From Candidatus Iainarchaeum sp. (lineage in GTDB: Archaea; Iainarchaeota; Iainarchaeia; Iainarchaeales; DTGL01), in contig JAPLVS010000028.1 in the NCBI GenBank assembly GCA_026396995.1, positions 1-33,479 of the forward strand: a DNA stretch of 33,479 nucleotides, given 5' to 3'. Below are positions 17,219 to 23,868 of this stretch, piece after piece; positions within the stretch are counted from its first letter, which is position 1; the number at the start of each line of letters is the position of its first letter. The notes below the pieces were generated by a model, which made no database searches, was not told where the DNA came from, and was given only the letters and a program-made list of their open reading frames with translations. A program made the position numbers and the translations under genes.

Positions 17219-17391
17219 TTCAATCCCTCAAAAATAGCGCGGAAAAGGTTTTAATTCGCATTATTGCTTCAGCGCCCTCCGGCAAAGACCGGGCGGAGAT
17301 GGCTAGTTGGTTCAAACTGCAGATAAGCCCCAAAGCGTTGTTTTTGGGCCATATAGGCATTTTTATTAAGGAGTTTGTGCGTTATCTTTTT

Positions 17392-17535
17392 ATGGTTGAA
17401 TATCCTTCGGCCGACAAAAAATCAGGGAATTTGAAAGATAGCGAAAGATGCGAAATCGTTTCCGAAGAAATAGAGGAATTCAACAAACTCGTCAAAGGGC
17501 ACAAAAAACTACTGGAAGCCATCGGCAGGCTGTGA
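17392..17535 (+). CDS. Possible small leaderless protein, 47 residues
   Basis: Weakly supported ORF in the gap of about 340 bases between gatE and the isomerase remnant. Starting at ATG 17392 it reads MVEYPSADKK...EEFNKLVKGHKKLLEAIGRL, with a charged, helix-prone C-terminus. A TATA-like TTTTTATTA at about 17359-17367 lies about 28 bases before the ATG, which would suit a leaderless message. The track's longer version from 17299 would begin upstream of that promoter. No family recognised. The rest of the gap (17219-17391) holds the gatE promoter and a GC-rich imperfect hairpin near 17275-17297, nothing else seen. Confidence 0.4.
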   Translation: MVEYPSADKKSGNLKDSERCEIVSEEIEEFNKLVKGHKKLLEAIGRL

Positions 17536-17560
17536 TAAGTTCCGCTTCCCGGATTTCTGA

Positions 17561-18319
17561 TTATGCTTTCAGCATTTCAATCAGTGACACAAATTTCTTT
17601 CCTTCGAGCGCGAGTTCCCTTGCCATCTGCCTCACGAACTTGTCAGGGGAAAAAATGCCTTTTTCGCAGATTATGGCTTTGACAAGCTCAGGCTCAGTGA
17701 TATCGAAGGCAGGATTCCTTACAGTAAGCTTCGGCAATCTTTCATCCCAGACCTCATGCTGCGACCTTTCCTCGATTTTTTCCTCTGCGCCGAAAAATGT
17801 GGCGGCATCAAACGCATGCGAGCTTGTGGCGACATAGTGCGGCACATTGGCCTTTTTTGCGGCCAAAGAAATCTGGGAAGTTCCAATCTTGTTCACGACA
17901 GCACCATTTGCGATTATTGCGTCCGCGCCTGAAAGGAAGGCATCGCATTTGCCGATAAAAGAGCGCGCAGCTGAATCGACAATCATTGTGCACGGAATGC
18001 CTGCCTTTGCAAGGTTGCGCGCTGTAATCCTGCCCTGGAACCGCGGCCTTGTTTCTGTGAGGAAAACCTGTTCCAGCTTTTAGAGCCTGAGCATTTCAAG
18101 GAGAATGCCTTCCACTGTGCTCGAATGGCAGTGCGTGAAAATGACAGGGCAATGCCTTAATTTTTTTGCGCCGAGTTCAGCAATTTTATGCATGGATTCT
18201 TTCCTGTTTTCCTCAAATTCAGAGCACTCGCGCACAACCGCTGTTTTGAGTTCCGCTGCAGGGCGGTTTTTCATTGCGGTTTTGAGTATGAGCATCAAAG
18301 CATTCCCTTTGTCTGGCAT
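17561..18319 (-). pseudogene. Ribose-1,5-bisphosphate isomerase / aIF2B-like, with in-frame stop
   Basis: Member of the eIF2B-related isomerase family; in archaea the R15P isomerase feeds AMP-derived ribose into the type III Rubisco route. The frame is continuous from ATG 18319 to 17561 apart from one TAA at 18080-18082 (after EMLRL, before KLEQVFLTETRPRFQGR). Family motifs lie on both sides: THCHSSTV before the stop, and IVDSAARSF, GADAIIANGAVVNKIGT and DITEPELVKAII after it. The catalytic Cys (in THCHS) and Asp (in GADA), by analogy with the Thermococcus enzyme, are thus separated. Even read through it is about 252 residues, short of the usual ~320, lacking much of the N-terminal helical part. 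Decay, a sequence error, or readthrough are all possible. Confidence 0.78.
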
Positions 18320-18350
18320 AAAAACTGGAAATATAACGCAGTTCGGGAAT

Positions 18351-18941
18351 TTAAAAGTTTGGTTGTTCCCCTGGCTCAACAAGATTGCGTTTTCTCCTCA
18401 GGCCTGGCTCGTTTGTGAAATTCATCTGGATTCTGAATAATCCTTCTATTGTGGGGTCATATACTGCTTTGACCTTGACAAACTTGTATTTTTGCAGTGC
18501 TGCCCTGATTTTCGGGTTGTCGCTTCTTTGCATGTTCCAGCGGAACGCCAAATTGGAACGTCTCTTGAGTACTTTCCTGGGCCGTTTTTCCCTTTCAATA
18601 AGTATAATGGCCATAGGGGCGCCCATAAGTGCTGGCCCGGGATCTTTCACTGTGGCTGAAACTGTAATCCCTAAACCCATGAATATTGCCTCATAGGTAT
18701 TTAGTTTCCTTATAGCACGCCTGGTTGCAGCGCGCATTTGAAGCCAGGCCCGGATTTCATTAGGGATTTCTTCGTGCTTCAGGATTTCGCCCTTTGTTCC
18801 GAACACTCTGGTTTTTGCTCTCCTGACAATGCGCCTTGCCTTCCCAGTGGCTGTTCCCTTCTGGCGTTTTGATTTTATTCCAATCCCGCCGGTTATGGCT
18901 TGCCTGTCGAAAGAAGTTCTTGCAAGCCTTGGTTTTCCCAT
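18351..18941 (-). CDS. Unrecognised highly basic protein
   Basis: A 196-residue protein very rich in Arg and Lys, mainly in its first 70 residues (GIKSKRQKGTATGKARR, IVRRAKTRVFG). The middle is more hydrophobic (FMGLGITVSATVK, LMGAPMAIILIERE) and could form a small alpha/beta core; the C-terminus is basic again. No motif I know matches; RNA or ribosome binding is a guess from charge alone. The ATG at 18941 is preferred to the track's TTG at 18950 because a TATA-like ACAATTATAT at 18971-18980 would start transcription near 18951. It is immediately upstream of, and co-directional with, the isomerase remnant, and divergent from ftsZ. Confidence 0.7.
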   Translation of the reverse strand: MGKPRLARTSFDRQAITGGIGIKSKRQKGTATGKARRIVRRAKTRVFGTKGEILKHEEIPNEIRAWLQMRAATRRAIRKLNTYEAIFMGLGITVSATVKDPGPALMGAPMAIILIEREKRPRKVLKRRSNLAFRWNMQRSDNPKIRAALQKYKFVKVKAVYDPTIEGLFRIQMNFTNEPGLRRKRNLVEPGEQPNF

Positions 18942-19208
18942 TTGAATCAATATAATTAGCGATTAATCCGATATAATTGTTTCTGTTCCTGCTGCCTTTC
19001 AGGGATGCGCCTGTTTTGCCTGTTTCTGGTTATGTTGCATTGCGGAAAAATCATTTTTTAATCCTTTTCAAGGCTATTGGTATCATTGGCCTTCTTGGTT
19101 TTTTCTGTCTTGCCGTGAGGCTTGGCAGGCTGAACCGAAAGGTTTTAAACGTTTTTAATGGGAGAATCTTTTATTACTTAATTTTTTAACTGAAAGAGGG
19201 GGAGCACC
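18942..19208. promoter_or_regulatory. Divergent gap between the basic-protein gene and ftsZ
   Basis: This 267-base gap holds the reverse-strand TATA-like box at 18971-18980 and forward AT-rich boxes (GTTTTAAAC at 19142-19150 and CTTTTATTA at 19168-19176) that could drive ftsZ. GAGGGGGAG at 19196-19204 is the ftsZ ribosome site. A 70-codon forward ORF (18977-19189) fills much of it but overlaps these signals and looks spurious. Confidence 0.4.
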
Positions 19209-20408
19209 TTGGAGAGCATGGTTAGGAAGGCAATCAAAAGGGTTCAGTCCATGAAGGAAGAGCCGTCAAAGGCAAGGAACGATTTTGGCGACGAACCGTC
19301 TGTTAAAGAGCTTGTAAAGGACGCGGTAAAAGACCCGAAAAAGAAGAAAACAAAAGGCCTTATCGAAAACGAGGAAGACCTCCAGAAAATGCTTGAGCTT
19401 TCAAAAGCAAAAATAAGGGTTGTAGGAGTGGGAGGCGGCGGCTGCAATACAGTGCAGAGAATGCACGAAATCGGCATCACAGGAACAGAAACATTTGCAG
19501 TCAACACAGACGCCCAGGATTTGCTTAACACCGAAGCTGACAAAAGGGTTCTTATTGGAAGGGAAACAACCAGAGGATTAGGCTCTGGCTCTGACCCGAG
19601 CGTCGGGGAAGCGTCTGCAAAAGAAAGCGTTGAAGAGCTCACAGAACTTTTAGGCGACTCAGACTTATTGTTCATTACCTGCGGGATGGGCGGCGGCACA
19701 GGGACAGGCGCAAGCCCGGTGGTTGCAGAAATAGGAAAAGAAATGAAATGCTTGACAATCGCAATTGTCACGCTGCCATTCACTGTGGAAGGAAAGCGCA
19801 GGACAGAGAACGCGCTTGACGGACTGGCAAAACTGAGGGAGCACGTTGACACCGTGATTGTCATACCGAACGATAAAATACTGGAAATCGCACCTGATCT
19901 TCCGGTCAACGCGGCTTTCAAGGTCGCGGACGAAGTGCTCACAAACGCGGTCAAAGGCATTACAGAAATGGTCACAAAACCAGGCTTAATCAACTTGGAC
20001 TTCGCAGACCTTCGCACTATCCTGCGCAAGGGCGGAGCAGCAATGATTGGCCTTGGGGAAAGCCACAGCGAAGAGGCAAGCGACGCAAGGGCGCTCGAAG
20101 CAGTCGAGAATGCGCTAACTTCGCCTTTGCTTGACGTTGACATAAGCCATGCAAAGCGCGCTCTCGTAAACGTGGTCGGCGGCGCAGACATGACTTTGAG
20201 GGAAGCCGAAATGATTGTGGAAACAGTCAGCTCGAAAATCGATGCCGATGCTCACATCATATGGGGCGCAATGGTTGATTCGCAGATGCCCAAGAACAGG
20301 ATTCAGGCAATGGTTGTTGTTGCGGGGGGAAAATTCCCGTATCTTGATGACCTTGAAAAAGTGCAGACAGACAAGGGCCTTGACTTGGGGATAAGGTTCA
20401 CAGGGTGA
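19209..20408 (+). CDS. ftsZ: Cell division GTPase FtsZ
   Basis: Tubulin-like GTPase that forms the division ring. The 399 residues start with a ~70-residue charged, basic extension, then GVGGGGCNTV, VNTDAQDL, the tubulin signature GGGTGTG (about 161-167), GKRRTENA and the T7 loop region NLDFADLRTIL. The protein ends soon after the tubulin C-domain, without a long tail. The TTG start at 19209 follows GGGGGAG closely; an ATG at 19218 with its own GGAG is the alternative and would drop three residues. secE follows after 34 bases, an ftsZ-secE-spt5 order known in other archaea. Confidence 0.95.
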   Translation: MESMVRKAIKRVQSMKEEPSKARNDFGDEPSVKELVKDAVKDPKKKKTKGLIENEEDLQKMLELSKAKIRVVGVGGGGCNTVQRMHEIGITGTETFAVNTDAQDLLNTEADKRVLIGRETTRGLGSGSDPSVGEASAKESVEELTELLGDSDLLFITCGMGGGTGTGASPVVAEIGKEMKCLTIAIVTLPFTVEGKRRTENALDGLAKLREHVDTVIVIPNDKILEIAPDLPVNAAFKVADEVLTNAVKGITEMVTKPGLINLDFADLRTILRKGGAAMIGLGESHSEEASDARALEAVENALTSPLLDVDISHAKRALVNVVGGADMTLREAEMIVETVSSKIDADAHIIWGAMVDSQMPKNRIQAMVVVAGGKFPYLDDLEKVQTDKGLDLGIRFTG

Positions 20409-20442
20409 GCCTTAAAGCAGGCAAAATTTGGCTGGTGGGAAG

Positions 20443-20607
20443 ATGTTAGAGTCATGGAGAAGGATTTTCACTGTAAGCAAGAAGCCTGACTGGGAAGAAT
20501 ACAAGCTGATGCTGAAGGTCACGGCGCTCGGCATACTCCTTATCGGAGTGCTGGGCTTTGTTGTGCTTTTGGTTTTCAGCCTTACCAGCATAGGCAGGCC
20601 TGCCTGA
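20443..20607 (+). CDS. secE: Preprotein translocase subunit SecE (Sec61 gamma)
   Basis: Missing from the ORF track because it is short: 54 residues, MLESWRRIFTVSKKPDWEEY..., the usual archaeal size. An amphipathic cytoplasmic helix with the KPDWEEY segment is followed by one membrane span at about residues 26-49 and a short outside tail. It clamps SecY in the translocon. A GGTGGGA at about 20433-20439 lies just before the ATG at 20443. Position between ftsZ and spt5 is the conserved archaeal place for secE. Confidence 0.9.
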   Translation: MLESWRRIFTVSKKPDWEEYKLMLKVTALGILLIGVLGFVVLLVFSLTSIGRPA

Positions 20608-20617
20608 AGGCGGTGCA

Positions 20618-20685
20618 GGAAAGGAATAAGAATCCTTCAAAGCCAGGCCTTCGAAGCAGGCTGCAATTGCTTTGGAAAGGAATAA
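20618..20685 (+). repeat. 12-bp direct repeat in the secE-spt5 gap
   Basis: GGAAAGGAATAA occurs at 20618-20629 and again at 20674-20685. The gap of 135 bases otherwise holds a TATA-like AAATTATAC at 20702-20710, about 35 bases before spt5. No function is evident; it may be chance or a degraded duplication. Confidence 0.5.
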
Positions 20686-20742
20686 AAACATTCAACATCC
20701 TAAATTATACAGTTATTAACCGCTGTTTATTGCGTGGTAAAA

Positions 20743-21180
20743 ATGATTTTTTCCGTAAGAACAACTGCCGGACAGGAAAGTCTGGTTGTGGACATGCTCC
20801 AGAGAAAACTGGAATCTGAGCCACTTGCAATATACTCCTTGACGGTCTTCCCAGACCTGAAAGGATATGTGCTAATCGAAGGCGACACAGAGCTCTCGGT
20901 TAGAAGGGCGATAAGTGACATTCCGCACATCAAGGGCAAGGGCATTGTGGGCGGGAGCATAAAGGTCGAGGAACTTGCGCCTTTGCTGAAATCGAAGCCT
21001 TTGATGGAATCCATAAAGGAAGGCGAAAAGGTCAAGATTGTCACAGGCCCGCTCAAAGGTGAAAAGGCAAGGGTTATGAGGGTCAACCAAGCCAAAGAAG
21101 AAGTTACGGTCGAACTGCTTGAGGCTGCGGTTAAAATGCCGCTCACAATCAAAGCGGAAAACATCAGGGTGCTCAAATAA
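20743..21180 (+). CDS. spt5: Transcription elongation factor Spt5 (NusG family)
   Basis: Clamps RNA polymerase together with Spt4 and promotes processivity. 145 residues: NGN domain at about 1-85 (MIFSVRTTAGQE, FPDLKGYVLIEG) and a KOW domain at about 92-145 (EGEKVKIVTGPLKGEKARV). The ATG at 20743 is preferred over the GTG at 20734 because archaeal Spt5 commonly begins MIFxVRTT. The rpl11 gene follows 15 bases after the stop. Confidence 0.95.
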   Translation: MIFSVRTTAGQESLVVDMLQRKLESEPLAIYSLTVFPDLKGYVLIEGDTELSVRRAISDIPHIKGKGIVGGSIKVEELAPLLKSKPLMESIKEGEKVKIVTGPLKGEKARVMRVNQAKEEVTVELLEAAVKMPLTIKAENIRVLK

Positions 21181-21195
21181 GGAACAGGTGAACTC

Positions 21196-21669
21196 ATGGC
21201 TACTGTAAGCGTTATGGTTGAAGGCGGGAAAGCGTCGGCAGGCGCACCGCTCGGCCCGGCATTGGGCCCATTGGGAATAAATATCGGCGAAGTCATAAAA
21301 CAGATAAACGACAAGACAAAGGCATTCGCAGGCATGAAAGTGCCAGTGAAAGTGCTTGTTGATTCCGGCAAAAAAACATTCGAAGTCCAGGTCGGTTCGC
21401 CTCCTATGAGCGCGCTCATCAAGCAGGAGGCAAAAATCGAAAAGGCTTCAAAGGACTCGAAAAGGGAATTTACAGGAAACATTTCGATTGCGCAGGCAGT
21501 AAGCATTGCGAAAAAGAAGGCGTCAAGCCTCACATCCTACAACCTCAAAAGCAATGTGAAAGAGGTTTTGGGAACCTGCAATGCAATGGGCGTCAAGGTC
21601 GAAGGAAAGCGCGGAAGCGAAGTAATCGCGGAAATCGACCAAGGCAAATACGACGAGCAGCTCAAGTGA
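21196..21669 (+). CDS. rpl11: Ribosomal protein L11 (uL11)
   Basis: Large-subunit stalk-base protein that binds the GTPase-associated rRNA region. 157 residues with the diagnostic GGKASAGAPLGPALGPLGINIG at the N-terminus, FEVQVGSPP, and a C-terminal rRNA-binding domain ending in GTCNAMGVKVEGK. The ATG at 21196 follows CAGGTGA. It ends the ftsZ-secE-spt5-rpl11 run; rpl1 has its own promoter 127 bases on. Confidence 0.97.
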   Translation: MATVSVMVEGGKASAGAPLGPALGPLGINIGEVIKQINDKTKAFAGMKVPVKVLVDSGKKTFEVQVGSPPMSALIKQEAKIEKASKDSKREFTGNISIAQAVSIAKKKASSLTSYNLKSNVKEVLGTCNAMGVKVEGKRGSEVIAEIDQGKYDEQLK

Positions 21670-21710
21670 GCGTGCCGGCGCAAGGTTATTAAAGGTTATT
21701 AATGGAGATT

Positions 21711-21796
21711 ATAATATAAAGCCGCAAAAAATTAACCTTTTTTGCACAGGGCTGCTGGTGCGGTCCTGCACTACTGCTTGAAGCAGGAGGCTTTCG
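21711..21796 (+). promoter_or_regulatory. rpl1 promoter and structured leader, possible L1 control site
   Basis: A TATA box (ATAATATAAA, 21711-21720) places transcription start near 21743. Two inverted repeats follow or flank it: GCAAAAAA/TTTTTTGC (21724-21731 and 21738-21745, 6-base loop), and TCCTGC/GCAGGA (21764-21769 and 21783-21788). The second would pair away most of the GGAGG ribosome site at 21786-21790. In Methanococcus, L1 represses its own operon by binding mRNA, so this may be an equivalent control hairpin (inference). A tandem AAGGTTATTA pair (21682-21701) lies upstream of the TATA box. Confidence 0.5.
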
Positions 21797-22447
21797 ATGA
21801 AAAAAGAACAAGTGCTTTCTGCACTCGCAAAACTGGATGCAAACTCACCCAAGCGCAATTTCGCGCAGTCCGTGGAGCTAGTCATAACTTTCAAGGACCT
21901 TGACCTGAAAAAGCCGGCCAACCTCTTTGATTTGAAGGTTGACATGCCTTATTCCACCGGAAGGGGCGAGGGAAAGGCGCTTTTGTTCGCTTCAAGCAAG
22001 CCGTTCTCCGATTCAGTGAAAACTCTTTTTTCAAGGGTTATTTTCGAGGACGAAATCGCGAAAATGAAGAAAAAGGAAATAGCGGAATTGCTTGGATTTG
22101 ATGTTTTGCTGGCCGAAGGCCCTGTAATGATAGCAGTCGGAAAATATTTGGGCCAGGATTTGGCGCCGAAAGGAAAAATGCCGAGGCCGATTCCGGCAAA
22201 CCCTGAGCTTGTGAAAACAGAGCTTGAGAAAATGAAGGCAGGCGTCAGGGTGACCAATAAGAAAGGCAAGGGCGTTCCGATGGTGCAGGTTTTGGTGGGA
22301 AAGGAAAACATGAAGCCTGAAGAGCTTGCGGAAAACATTGCAAAGGTTTATGGCGAAGTGGAAAAGGCTTTGCCGAAGCAGAGGCACAACATAAAGGCTG
22401 TAAGGGTCAAGAAGACCATGAGCCCGGTTGTAAAGATTGAATTCTGA
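21797..22447 (+). CDS. rpl1: Ribosomal protein L1 (uL1)
   Basis: L1-stalk protein that moves deacylated tRNA and, in several archaea and bacteria, represses its own operon. 216 residues with RNFAQSVELVITFKDLDLKKP, the GRGEGKALLFAS strand, LGQDLAPKGKMPRPIP and the C-terminal HNIKAVRVKKTMSPVVKI. The ATG at 21797 follows GGAGG by 6 bases. It begins the rpl1-rpl10-rpl12 unit; rpl10 starts 13 bases after the stop. Confidence 0.97.
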   Translation: MKKEQVLSALAKLDANSPKRNFAQSVELVITFKDLDLKKPANLFDLKVDMPYSTGRGEGKALLFASSKPFSDSVKTLFSRVIFEDEIAKMKKKEIAELLGFDVLLAEGPVMIAVGKYLGQDLAPKGKMPRPIPANPELVKTELEKMKAGVRVTNKKGKGVPMVQVLVGKENMKPEELAENIAKVYGEVEKALPKQRHNIKAVRVKKTMSPVVKIEF

Positions 22448-22460
22448 ACAGGTGCATTGG

Positions 22461-23324
22461 ATGGTTAGGTCTCACACAAGGAAATGGAAGGAAAACGAGC
22501 TGAAAGAGCTCGAAAAGCTGATGGCTGGCGCGAAAGTCATAGCCGTGGCTGAAATTTCCCGTTTCCCATCAAACCTGTTTTCGGAAATAAGGAAGAAATT
22601 GGCAGGCAAGGCGACAATAAGGGTCACAAAGACAAGGGTTGCGCTAAAGGCTCTCGGAGCCTCGAAATTCAAGGGCCTTGGAATAGAAAAATCATTGCAG
22701 CGCTCTGTAGCACTTATATTTACAGACATGGACCCGTTCGAGCTTTACCTGCTTGTGAAAAGCTGCAAGGGCAGCGCTGCGGTAAAGCCTGGGATGGTTG
22801 CTGAAGCCGACATAATTGTGCCTGCAGGCGACACAGGGTTGCCGCCAGGGCCGGACCTCGCTGATTTGAAGAATGCCGGCCTGAAGGTCAAATTGCAGGG
22901 CGCATCCATAAAGATTTCAGAGGACTCGCCTGTCGCAAAGAAAGGCGAAGTCATAACAGATGTTGCTGCAAGGGCGCTCATAAAGCTCGGCATAAAGCCG
23001 CTTGAAATAGGCCTGAAGATTACGGCAGCGCTTGAAGGGAAGCAGCTTTACGAGGGCACAGTCCTGAACATAGATTTGGATGAAACAGTGAAGAATATAA
23101 TGTCCGCTTACAACAACGCGTTGAATTTGTCTGTCAATATTGAATACCCGACAAAGGCAAACATAGAAATCCTCATAGGCAAAGGCTACAGGGAAGCCAA
23201 GGGCGTCGCATTGGAGGCAAAATACGCCTGCAAGGCAACCGAAGGCGAACTCAAGGCAGAGCCGGCTGCAGAGGCTGGCACAGGGGAAAAGAAAGAGGAA
23301 GCGCCGAAACAGGAGGGCGCTTGA
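22461..23324 (+). CDS. rpl10: Ribosomal protein L10 / P0 (uL10)
   Basis: Stalk base that binds L11-region rRNA and carries P1/L12 dimers. 287 residues: N-terminal rRNA-binding part (HTRKWKENELKELEKL, VTKTRVALKAL), the archaeal/eukaryotic insertion (PAGDTGLPPGPDLADL) and C-terminal helices for P1 binding. The end is EEAPKQEGA rather than the GLxxLFG-type tail shared by many archaeal P0 and P1 proteins, so this P0 appears to lack its own factor-binding tip. The ATG at 22461 follows AGGTG; the track's 22437 start lies inside rpl1. Confidence 0.95.
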   Translation: MVRSHTRKWKENELKELEKLMAGAKVIAVAEISRFPSNLFSEIRKKLAGKATIRVTKTRVALKALGASKFKGLGIEKSLQRSVALIFTDMDPFELYLLVKSCKGSAAVKPGMVAEADIIVPAGDTGLPPGPDLADLKNAGLKVKLQGASIKISEDSPVAKKGEVITDVAARALIKLGIKPLEIGLKITAALEGKQLYEGTVLNIDLDETVKNIMSAYNNALNLSVNIEYPTKANIEILIGKGYREAKGVALEAKYACKATEGELKAEPAAEAGTGEKKEEAPKQEGA

Positions 23325-23360
23325 AAGAAATGATTTTGATTGTAACTGAGAGGTGAAAAA

Positions 23361-23660
23361 ATGGAATACGTCTATTCCGCAATGTTGCTGCATTCCGCAG
23401 GAAAAGAGATAACGGAAGGCTCGGTGACATCCATCCTCAAGTCGGCAGGACTCGAGGCAGATTCCTCGAAAGTCAAGGCTTTGATTGCATCGCTCAAGAA
23501 CATCAACATTGACGAGGCAATCGCGAAGGCGGCAGTAGCCCAGGTCGCAGTGGCGGCAGGGCCGGCAGCCGGAGCAAAGGAAGCCAAGGCCGAAGTCAAG
23601 GAAGAGGAAGGAAAGACCGAGGAAGAGGCAGCACAGGGCCTGAGCGCACTGTTCGGGTGA
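23361..23660 (+). CDS. rpl12: Ribosomal protein P1 (archaeal L12)
   Basis: Stalk protein that recruits translation GTPases. 99 residues: a helical dimerisation domain ([17 protein letters not shown]), an Ala-rich hinge ([16 protein letters not shown]), an acidic segment and the conserved tip LSALFG. The ATG at 23361 follows GAGGTG. Last gene of the ribosomal block, followed by hairpins that may end the message. Confidence 0.96.
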   Translation: MEYVYSAMLLHSAGKEITEGSVTSILKSAGLEADSSKVKALIASLKNINIDEAIAKAAVAQVAVAAGPAAGAKEAKAEVKEEEGKTEEEAAQGLSALFG

Positions 23661-23682
23661 ATGCCGCTTTTTTTCTCTCTTG

Positions 23683-23785
23683 TAGCCGGCAGGCTTAATT
23701 GCCGGCTATCCTTGATTTTTCTCCAAGCGCCTTTTTTTTGGCGGTGAGGCTGGCTTCTTGCCGGCTATCCTTTAATTTTTCCCTA
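23683..23785 (+). terminator. Twin hairpins with T-rich tails after rpl12
   Basis: First hairpin: TAGCCGGCA / TGCCGGCTA (23683-23691 and 23700-23708, perfect 9 bp, 8-base loop), followed by CTTGATTTTT. Second: GCTGGC / GCCGGC (23749-23754 and 23760-23765), followed by TTTAATTTTT. Between them CGCC-T8-GGCG (23728-23743) makes another small dyad. The two main hairpins share TTGCCGGCTATCCTT plus a T-rich tail. Archaeal termination mostly needs T-runs; the stems may protect the 3' end of an abundant message (inference). Confidence 0.6.
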
Positions 23786-23822
23786 TTTTTGCCTGAGCCG
23801 GAGGTGTTCGGCCAGATAAAAC

Positions 23823-23832
23823 ATATTTAAAT
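23823..23832 (+). promoter_or_regulatory. TATA box of the Lon-like protease gene
   Basis: ATATTTAAAT lies about 46 bases before the ATG at 23869. Expected start of transcription is near 23852, just ahead of the GGAGG ribosome site at 23857-23861. This rules against the track's ATG at 23836. Confidence 0.55.
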
Positions 23833-23868
23833 TCTTTGAATGTTCTTTTTTCATCCGGAGGCCTTGCC

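Noticed and set aside
17270-17330. tRNA-like stretch with GGTTCAAAC and a GC-rich hairpin
   Set aside because: No acceptor, anticodon or T arm can be paired around it; the T-loop resemblance is short and isolated.
18977-19189. 70-codon hydrophobic ORF upstream of ftsZ
   Set aside because: It overlaps promoter-like elements on both sides, has no ribosome site, and its hydrophobic make-up is what AT-rich intergenic DNA tends to give.
20593-20604. 12-bp palindrome GGCAGGCCTGCC at the end of secE
   Set aside because: It is within the coding end of secE and has no loop, so it is a poor RNA hairpin; chance is sufficient.
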